A stretch of DNA of 10,733 nt, taken from assembly GCA_050015355.1 (NCBI GenBank), contig JBEKBO010000177.1, positions 1 through 10,733 on the forward strand, written 5' to 3'. The notes under the pieces were generated by a model that worked only from the letters and a program-made list of their open reading frames with translations, did not search any database and had not been told where the DNA came from. Position numbers and translations under genes: made by a program. This DNA is from CAWBRT01 sp050015355 (lineage in GTDB: Bacteria > Acidobacteriota > Terriglobia > Terriglobales > Acidobacteriaceae). Below, piece by piece: positions 5,956-10,733 of this stretch. Within the stretch, counting starts at the first letter, position 1; every line of letters starts with the position of its first letter.

Positions 5956-6831
5956 ATGCCACTGTCGCCATCACAACGAATCCTGCTGATGAAGGAGATT
6001 TCTGCCCGCCTCGCTAATGAAAGCTGGCCCTTGATTGACGTTACATTGAAGCAGTTTTCATTGCCCTGGGCGGATCAGTGGCAAGGTGAAAAAGATGCTT
6101 ACGTGCTTCACATGGTAGAGGAAGCAACAGACGAGGCTCTGATCGACCTCGCCCAACATGTTGGGTTCCAATCTGGAGAAGCTACGGCGCCGCGAGTGGA
6201 CCCGCCGTTTTGGCGTAAAGGCATGCTGCGTCTCTTCGTGTCGCATCTTGCGATTTATAAGGTTTTCGCCGCAGAACTCCAGGAGGAGCTTCTTGGTTTT
6301 GGGATCTCATGCTTCATTGCACATAATGACATCGAACCTACCAAGGAGTGGCAGACTCAAATTGAAACGGCTCTCGCCACCTGCGATGCGCTCGTCGCGC
6401 TACTTCATGATGGCTTTCATGCAAGTAACTGGACAGATCAAGAGATTGGGTTTGTCATGGGACGCGGTGCACCCGCCTTCGCCGTGCGCTTAGGACAGGA
6501 CCCCTATGGATTCATTGGGCGCTTTCAAGCGTTCAATGGCAACGGCAAAAGCGCCGCCAAACTCGCGCGAGAGCTGTTCGATGCCTACCGCAATAATAAG
6601 CAGACGCAGCGCAGAATGAGCGAAATCTTGGTGGGACTCTTCGAGCAGAGTGGCAGCTTTGCAGAGGCAAAAGCACGTATCGGCTATTTGGAAGACCTAG
6701 AGTATTGGGAACCGTCGTTCTCGAAACGAATTAACGCAGCGGCCACGAGTAATTCCCAAGTCTCTGATTCCTGGGGAGTGCCCGGAAGAGTTGCGACGCT
6801 GGTAAAAAAGTGGGCCAAGTCGGGAATCTAG
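5956..6831 (+). CDS. TIR-domain protein with N-terminal helical module, probable NADase effector
   Basis: Product of 291 residues in three parts. Residues 1-75 form a helical module with pattern WPLIDVTLKQF, then W-x-G and a LIDLAQHVGF end; it resembles the small adaptor-like or AbiJ-type N-terminal domains seen on prokaryotic conflict proteins, though I cannot name the family firmly. Residues 90-195 are a TIR domain: strand LRLFVSH (91-97), BB-loop region FGISCFIAHNDIEP (115-128), W132, then CDALVALL (143-150) and SNWTDQE (157-163), where Trp159 and Glu163 match the W-x3-E pattern carrying the catalytic glutamate of TIR NADases, and DPYGFIGRFQ (182-191). Residues 200-291 are a helical tail of unknown role. 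TIR enzymes of this kind deplete NAD or make signalling nucleotides during phage defence; that role is inferred. The ATG is the first in-frame start after a TGA at 5932-5934; no good Shine-Dalgarno sequence is visible. No transmembrane segment. No partner gene is adjacent. Confidence 0.85.
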   Translation: MPLSPSQRILLMKEISARLANESWPLIDVTLKQFSLPWADQWQGEKDAYVLHMVEEATDEALIDLAQHVGFQSGEATAPRVDPPFWRKGMLRLFVSHLAIYKVFAAELQEELLGFGISCFIAHNDIEPTKEWQTQIETALATCDALVALLHDGFHASNWTDQEIGFVMGRGAPAFAVRLGQDPYGFIGRFQAFNGNGKSAAKLARELFDAYRNNKQTQRRMSEILVGLFEQSGSFAEAKARIGYLEDLEYWEPSFSKRINAAATSNSQVSDSWGVPGRVATLVKKWAKSGI

Positions 6832-6877
6832 CAATGGCTGGTGGCCCAGGTAACGAAACAAGAAACGTTGAGGGCAA

Positions 6878-6905
6878 CCCACATCCGCCGTTCGGCGAAT
6901 GTGGG
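6878..6905 (+). terminator. Strong hairpin after the TIR gene
   Basis: CCCACATCCGCCG (6878-6890), loop TT, and CGGCGAATGTGGG (6893-6905) pair at 12 of 13 positions. It starts 47 bases after the TIR stop codon. No T-run follows, so termination there is uncertain; it may also be one more member of the local palindrome population. Confidence 0.4.
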
Positions 6906-6991
6906 GGCTTCGGAAGGGTTCTGCTCTAGACCAGTACCAGAGATACGGTGTCCTTCGCTGCGCTCAGGATTTCGCCTGCGGGCTCAAAGCA

Positions 6992-7023
6992 CCCCAGAAA
7001 GCCTGAAATCTGGCTTTCCGGGG
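6992..7023. repeat. Palindromic hairpin
   Basis: CCCC-A-GAAAGCC (6992-7003) and GGCTTTC-C-GGGG (7012-7023) pair except for one A-C mismatch, around an 8-base loop. It is one of the cluster of intergenic palindromes and has no assigned function. Confidence 0.5.
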
Positions 7024-7093
7024 ACCCCGCAGACGCCCGCAAAACGGCTCAACCTCAGGGTGACACGCTGGAACTGCCCCACATCTATGTGCC

Positions 7094-7131
7094 GGGTGCC
7101 CCACTCTAGCGAAGCTAGGGTGGGGTAGTTT
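7094..7131 (+). repeat. REP-like palindromic element A
   Basis: Begins GGGTGCCCCAC and ends GTGGGGTAGTTT. Arms CCCCACTCTAGC (7099-7110) and GCTAGGGTGGGG (7114-7125) pair at 11 of 12 positions around GAA. The conserved ends are shared with elements at 7241-7288 and 8324-8371, while the stem interior differs. Confidence 0.6.
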
Positions 7132-7145
7132 ATGCTTCCGCGGTG

Positions 7146-7182
7146 AAAAGCCCCACCCAAGCTGCGCTTGAATGGGGCACCC
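7146..7182 (-). repeat. REP-like palindromic element B
   Basis: Read on the - strand it begins GGGTGCCCCATTC and ends GGGTGGGGCTTTT, so it lies inverted to element A with a 14-bp gap. Arms CCCCACCCAAGC (7151-7162) and GCTTGAATGGGG (7166-7177) pair at 10 of 12 positions around TGC. Its tail is CTTTT instead of TAGTTT. Confidence 0.55.
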
Positions 7183-7240
7183 AAATCAAATTCACGACTG
7201 GCGGCCCACATCTGCAACAGAAGTAGATTTGAGCCACCAC

Positions 7241-7288
7241 CAAGAAACTACCCCACGTTAGCCAAAAGCGGGCGAACATGGGGCACCA
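7241..7288 (-). repeat. REP-like element C, left arm of a 48-bp inverted repeat
   Basis: The reverse complement of 8324-8371 matches this stretch at 46 of 48 positions. Internally it folds as CCCCACGTT (7251-7259) with AACATGGGG (7275-7283), plus an inner GCC/GGC. On the - strand it follows the amidohydrolase stop by 39 bases and its stem is followed by TAGTTTCTTG, so it could serve as a weak terminator for that gene. Confidence 0.75.
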
Positions 7289-7327
7289 TCGAACTCAATT
7301 GAACGCAGACGAATCGGCGCCAGCCGA

Positions 7328-8287
7328 TCAGGAAAAGCCGTACAGCTTCGCCGGGTTGTCCACCAGGATGCGGTCTCGCTCCGCCTTGTTGGGAGCCCAC
7401 TCGCCAAGCAGGTCCAGCAGGATGGCATCGTTGGGCTTCTCGGGCCCCGGAGCGGTCGGATGCGGCCAATCGCTGCCCCACACCAGGCGTTGCGGCGCCG
7501 CCTTCACATAGGCCTGCGCGATCGCGGTGCTATCGGCATAGGTGGGCGGGCCCACTTTGGAGAGGATATAAGCGCCGCTAAGTTTCACCCATGCCTTCTC
7601 TTTGTGCATCAGATCGCAAATCAAACCGAACGCCGGGTGCTGAATGCCCATGGGCTGCGGAAGCCGCGCCAGATGGTCGAACACAAGCTGGCACGGAACC
7701 TGGCTCACCACCGCCCGATTGGCGTATAAGTCGTCCGCCATGGTGTTCAACTGCATGTGCCATCCGATGGCCGCAAACCGCTTCCCCAGTGGAATCACCA
7801 TTTCCCACGTAGCCCCGCCGCCTTGCGCGAGGTTGACGCGGACACCGCGCACACCGGCTGCATCCAGTCGCTTGAGCTCTTCGTCCTTGACCGTGTCGTT
7901 CACCACGGCAATGCCGCGCGTCGTCTTCAGGCCGAAGGTTTCGAGCGATTCCACCAGCAGCCGATTGTCTATGCCGTAAGTTGAGGGCTGGACCACCACG
8001 TTGCGCGTCGTGCCGATCCGCTTCTGCAACATCCGGTAATCGGAGATGAGCGCGTCGCCCGGCCGCAAGCTTGTGGTCGCATCCGCCGGAAAGCGCGAGT
8101 CATAAATGTGGTGGTGACAGTCGGTCGCGTTCGGCGGCACCTTGAGGCGAGGCAGCTCCGTGCCTGACGACCATTTAACGGCCTGACCACTCGCTACGGA
8201 CTCGCCGTGCGCCATGGCGGCCACCCCGGCAACCATCACAGGAACCGTTGTCAGAAACTCGCGGCGGCTCCAGCCATTGTTCCGCAT
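7328..8287 (-). CDS. Tat-exported amidohydrolase family 2 protein (lactonase-like, COG3618 type)
   Basis: Product of 319 residues. The N-terminus has a twin-arginine signal, SRREFL (7-12), followed by a hydrophobic stretch to about residue 29, so the folded enzyme should be exported with its metal. The mature part is a metal-dependent TIM barrel: DCHHHIYDSRFP (56-67) gives the first-strand His-x-His (58, 60); further likely active-site residues are His178, His205 in FDHLARLP and Asp273 in GSDWPHP. The layout matches the LigI / fuconolactonase branch, which opens lactones such as 2-pyrone-4,6-dicarboxylate or sugar-acid lactones; the substrate here is unknown. The start at 8287 is preferred over 8311 because GGAGG lies 5 bases before it and the twin arginine is then close to the N-terminus. 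It lies downstream of an acid-sugar-dehydratase-like gene on the same strand and is bracketed by a 48-bp inverted repeat. Confidence 0.88.
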   Translation of the reverse strand: MRNNGWSRREFLTTVPVMVAGVAAMAHGESVASGQAVKWSSGTELPRLKVPPNATDCHHHIYDSRFPADATTSLRPGDALISDYRMLQKRIGTTRNVVVQPSTYGIDNRLLVESLETFGLKTTRGIAVVNDTVKDEELKRLDAAGVRGVRVNLAQGGGATWEMVIPLGKRFAAIGWHMQLNTMADDLYANRAVVSQVPCQLVFDHLARLPQPMGIQHPAFGLICDLMHKEKAWVKLSGAYILSKVGPPTYADSTAIAQAYVKAAPQRLVWGSDWPHPTAPGPEKPNDAILLDLLGEWAPNKAERDRILVDNPAKLYGFS

Positions 8288-8323
8288 GAACTCCTCCCTT
8301 TCCTGCTGCATATTCCCTCTGCG

Positions 8324-8371
8324 TGGTGCCCCACGTTCGCCCGTTTTTGGCTAACGTGGGGTAGTTTCTTG
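8324..8371 (+). repeat. REP-like element D, right arm of a 48-bp inverted repeat
   Basis: Inverted copy of 7241-7288 with two differences in 48 bp. It folds as CCCCACGTT (8329-8337) with AACGTGGGG (8353-8361), nine perfect pairs, plus an inner GCC/GGC and a T-rich loop. It sits 36 bp upstream of the amidohydrolase start, in the 188-bp gap after the enolase-superfamily gene. No direct duplication is visible next to either arm. Confidence 0.75.
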
Positions 8372-8475
8372 AACGGCCATGCGTACCCGACAGACCCGTT
8401 GTTCCGTGCTTTCATCCCGAGGCGAACCGGGGGGCCCCTTCATCCGGCGGAAAACGCAATACGGACGCCGAAACA

Positions 8476-9573
8476 TCAGGCACCGTGCCGTCTCATGAAG
8501 TCCTCATCAAACTTGAGTCCGAGGCCGGGACGATCCGGCACGATAACTTCTCCATTCCGGAGTTGAGGGACCTCTTCGAACAGCGGCAGCGTCCATGGCA
8601 TGTATTCAAGCGTGAAGGCGTTCGGGGCGGCCGCCACCAGGTGCACCAGGAATTCCGGAAAGCAGTGGTTCACCACCCGCGTGTTGAATGCCTCGGCCAT
8701 GCCCGCGACCTTCATCCATTGCGTGATCCCGCCTACGCGCAAGGCGTCGATGATCAGGATATCAACCGAGCGCGCCTCCAGCATGTGCCGGAATGGAACG
8801 ATGCCCCAGACATATTCGCCACCGGCCACGGGCGTCACCAGTGCGTCAGAGATACGAGCCAGTCCGGCAAAGTCGTCGTGCACCGTGAGATCTTCGAGCC
8901 AGAAGAACTGGAGTTCCTCCAGGCGCCTGCCCACATCGATTGCCTGCTCGACGCGCCAGCCCTGGTTGACATCCGCCATCAGCTTGATGCCGGGACCAAC
9001 ACTCTCGCGCACGATTCGTGCGCGCTCGACTTCTTTCGCGGGCGAATGCTCGCCAGCCAGTCCGAGCTGCATTTTGATCTGCCGGAAACCTTTCTCGACC
9101 AGACAGCGGGCAGCCTGAACCACCTCGTCATCCGACATGTTCCGCTGAAGCGTGCCACTGGCGTAAGCGGGCACCTGCTGCCGCCCTCCGCCAAGCAACT
9201 TCCACAGCGGCTGATTCAGCGCCTTGCCGCGGATATCCCACAACGCAATGTCAATGGCTGAAAACGCCAGCATGAAGATGCCCCCGGGACCCGAGCCACC
9301 CGCGGCAGCGCGCAGTTTCTCGAGAATCGGCCCCGGAACCAGCGGGTTCTCGCCAATGGAGAGTGACGCCAGGTCGTGGACAGCGCTCCTCAGTGCGTTG
9401 GTCATTGCTGTGGAATAGAAAGTAAAGCTCACGGCGATTCCGTCGATGCTTTCATCGGTCTCGAGTCGCAAGGTAACAAATGGCCGCACCACGGGAGGCT
9501 GTAACGGCAACCCCGCAAGCGATTGCGCTTCGGGCACATTTACGATTTGCGTGTGAACTTGCGATATCTTCAT
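8476..9573 (-). CDS. Enolase-superfamily enzyme, mandelate racemase subgroup, probable acid-sugar dehydratase
   Basis: Product of 365 residues. An N-terminal capping domain (about 1-125) is followed by the barrel. Metal ligands are Asp201 (ADVNQGW), Glu227 (FWLEDL) and Glu253 (AGGEY). The general base dyad is His303 (VVNHCFPE) with Asp276 (IDALRVGG), and Glu323 is the electrophilic partner. The spacings 26, 26, 23, 27 and 20 equal those of mandelate racemase as I recall its numbering. The second catalytic strand reads IKMQLG: Lys167 is kept, but the second lysine of K-x-K is Gln169, so only the His-Asp side seems able to act as base, favouring a stereospecific dehydratase over a racemase. The ATG at 9573 with GGTGAT before it is preferred over a GTG at 9588, which lacks a binding site. 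The gene precedes the exported lactonase-like gene. The substrate is unknown. Confidence 0.9.
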   Translation of the reverse strand: MKISQVHTQIVNVPEAQSLAGLPLQPPVVRPFVTLRLETDESIDGIAVSFTFYSTAMTNALRSAVHDLASLSIGENPLVPGPILEKLRAAAGGSGPGGIFMLAFSAIDIALWDIRGKALNQPLWKLLGGGRQQVPAYASGTLQRNMSDDEVVQAARCLVEKGFRQIKMQLGLAGEHSPAKEVERARIVRESVGPGIKLMADVNQGWRVEQAIDVGRRLEELQFFWLEDLTVHDDFAGLARISDALVTPVAGGEYVWGIVPFRHMLEARSVDILIIDALRVGGITQWMKVAGMAEAFNTRVVNHCFPEFLVHLVAAAPNAFTLEYMPWTLPLFEEVPQLRNGEVIVPDRPGLGLKFDEDFMRRHGA

Positions 9574-9599
9574 GGCATCACCGATCACAATGAGCGCTG

Positions 9600-9630
9600 A
9601 AAGAAAAAGGTGGCATTCGAAAATGCCACC
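9600..9630 (-). terminator. Intrinsic terminator on the - strand
   Basis: Arms GGTGGCATT (9609-9617) and AATGCCACC (9622-9630) form nine perfect pairs around CGAA, and on the - strand the stem is followed at once by TTTTTCTTT (9608-9600). It should end transcripts that come from the broken FAD-subunit gene, separating that unit from the enolase-superfamily gene, which would then need its own promoter within about 30 bp or read-through. Confidence 0.8.
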
Positions 9631-9698
9631 CGCTCAGCAGGCTGCTGAAAAACAGGCTTGCTCTGACGTGAGCATACAAACGATTGCGCTGCAGCTCT

Positions 9699-9726
9699 GT
9701 GAGGCGCACATCCCATAGCGCCTCAC
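9699..9726 (-). other. Nine-pair hairpin after the FAD-subunit pseudogene
   Basis: GTGAGGCGC (9699-9707) and GCGCCTCAC (9718-9726) pair perfectly around a 10-base loop, beginning 31 bases past the stop codon on the - strand. No T-run follows. It may stabilise the 3' end ahead of the true terminator. Confidence 0.5.
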
Positions 9727-9757
9727 TTGGTGAGCTCTCGCCACGCGCAACCAGCCG

Positions 9758-10706
9758 TCAGGCTAACAGGTTCAGCGCTTCTTCCAGTATCCCCTTGGTC
9801 GCCTCGACCTTGTACGCGTTCTTGCTCAGTGGCCGGGCGCCCTGAACCGAGGCGGCACAGGCGGCGCCGACAGCGCTCTTCAGGTCCTTGCCTTTCAGGG
9901 CGCTCTCCGCTTTCACGCTCCTGGTGGGGAACGGCGCTAAGCCGCCAAAAACAACGCGCGCGTCCGTAACCGTAGAGCCCTTAAGCGCTACGCTTACCGC
10001 AACGCTGACCACCGCGAAGTCGAAGGCCTGTCTTTCCTTCAGCTTCAGGTAGACGCCCTTTCTGCCCTGGGAAGCAGCCGGAATCTCCACCGCCACCAGC
10101 ATTTCCTGCGGGGAAAGCACGTTTTCCTTCGTCAGGGCTTGCTCGGGGGAAACGTAGAACTTCTCCAGTGGAATGGTTCTCATCCCTTTCGGGCCCGCTA
10201 TCTCGGCCTTGGCCCATGCAACAGATGTCGCCTCCCATGATGGCATGGTACTGGTTCTCTCCATCCTTGGCGTAGCAGTTTGCGCCGCCCTTGCGCATGC
10301 AGTCGGAGAAGAGCTTCCCGCGGAAGTACCAGCAGCGTGGCCGCTGACACAGGTTGCCGCCCAGGGTGGCTACGTTCCTGATCTGCGGAACCGCCACCTG
10401 CTTGGCCGCCTGCGCCACCAGCGGATATTTGTTCTCGATAAGATCGGAGTGGATGATCTCGCTGAGCGTGGTCCCGGCGCCAATCCTCAGGCCGGTCTTC
10501 TGCTCCTTGATGTAGGCGAAATCTTTGATCCCCTTGATATCGATCAAGTGCTTCGGTGTTTTCAGCGCCGGGCCTTCAACGCCGTCTTTGACCAAGCCCA
10601 GCAGGTCGCTACCTCCGGCGAGAATGGCAGCCTTCTCTTGATACTTCGTCAAAAGGGCTACAGCCTGCCCGACCGTGGTGACTCGATAGTAATCGAATGG
10701 TTTCAT
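9758..10706 (-). pseudogene. FAD-binding (medium) subunit of a molybdenum hydroxylase, frameshifted
   Basis: Homologous to the FAD subunits of xanthine dehydrogenase, CO dehydrogenase and 4-hydroxybenzoyl-CoA reductase (XdhB/CoxM/HcrB type), which pass electrons from the Mo and 2Fe-2S subunits to FAD. The first frame starts at ATG 10706 with AGGAG 7 bases upstream. It shows AILAGGSDLL (27-36) and NVATLGGNLC (111-120), both FAD contacts, then a Cys-rich loop with Cys120, 125, 136 and 144, and CYAKDGENQYHAIMGGD (144-160). Near 10205-10230 the family continues in another frame: AKAEIAGPKG, the ERQAFDF segment and the C-terminal domain to the stop at 9758. Sequence normally found between the GGD and AGPKG motifs (about 20 residues) seems missing, so a small out-of-frame deletion fits better than a single-base slip. 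A sequencing error is possible. Partner subunits would lie beyond the right edge. Confidence 0.82.
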
Positions 10707-10733
10707 CGTTTATCTCCTTCACCCTAGCCCTTT

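Larger units (their letters stand above)
6832..7327. other. Gene-free, palindrome-dense spacer downstream of the TIR gene
   Basis: About 496 bp between the convergent TIR and amidohydrolase genes. It is packed with inverted repeats: hairpins at 6878-6905 and 6992-7023, then three REP-like elements at 7094-7131, 7146-7182 and 7241-7288. CCCACATCT occurs near 7080 and again near 7205. The ORFs that cross it on both strands change frame at the repeats and show no family motif, so I treat it as non-coding. Confidence 0.65.

Noticed and set aside
6841..7128. 95-codon + strand ORF downstream of the TIR gene, a possible partner gene
   Set aside because: It runs through at least two palindromic repeats, has Ser/Arg/Pro-rich composition and no motif or ribosome binding site; best explained as a chance frame through repeats.
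6870..7290. CRISPR-like array in the repeat-rich spacer
   Set aside because: The repeats are individually palindromic, differ in stem sequence, occur in both orientations and lack regular spacing, so they do not form a CRISPR array.
7241..8371. Insertion sequence delimited by the 48-bp inverted repeats
   Set aside because: The enclosed gene is a metabolic amidohydrolase and not a transposase, no flanking direct duplication is visible, and related palindromes occur singly nearby.

Overview
The window reads as ordinary bacterial chromosome carrying eight recognisable genes, one of them broken, separated by unusually palindrome-rich spacers. The taxon is not fixed by any single gene. The GC-rich coding bias, the exported Tat-dependent lactonase-like enzyme beside an acid-sugar dehydratase, and intergenic palindromes with GGTGCCCCA / TGGGGTAGTTT ends remind me of Acidobacteriota, but that is recollection and should be treated as a guess.

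Left part (1-3220): a small nitroreductase gene on the + strand (362-856) is followed by a spacer holding a hairpin, a copy of a dispersed repeat and a 107-bp imperfect palindrome. An L-lactate/glycolate permease gene then runs on the - strand (2835-1162). A second copy of the dispersed repeat lies in its upstream spacer.

Middle part (3221-6831): ilvB and ilvN, the two subunits of acetohydroxyacid synthase, form a tight - strand operon (5495-3221) for branched-chain amino acid synthesis. Divergent from it across a 460-bp spacer is a + strand gene (5956-6831) for a TIR-domain protein that keeps the catalytic Trp-x3-Glu pattern of TIR NADases and has a helical N-terminal module. It is the best candidate here for a defence-type effector and has no obvious partner gene.

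Right part (6832-10733): a 496-bp gene-free stretch contains at least five hairpins. It is followed by three - strand genes: a Tat-exported amidohydrolase of the lactonase type (8287-7328), a mandelate-racemase-subgroup enolase-superfamily enzyme (9573-8476), and an FAD subunit of a molybdenum hydroxylase (10706-9758) broken by a frameshift or small deletion. The first two resemble the lactonase plus acid-sugar dehydratase pairs of sugar-acid catabolism. The amidohydrolase gene is bracketed by a 48-bp inverted repeat, 46 of 48 positions identical, whose copies belong to a wider REP-like family in this window.

The most interesting points are the orphan TIR protein, the inverted-repeat-bracketed amidohydrolase, the REP-like family with fixed ends and variable stems, the Lys-to-Gln change in the dehydratase active site, and the disrupted molybdenum hydroxylase subunit.
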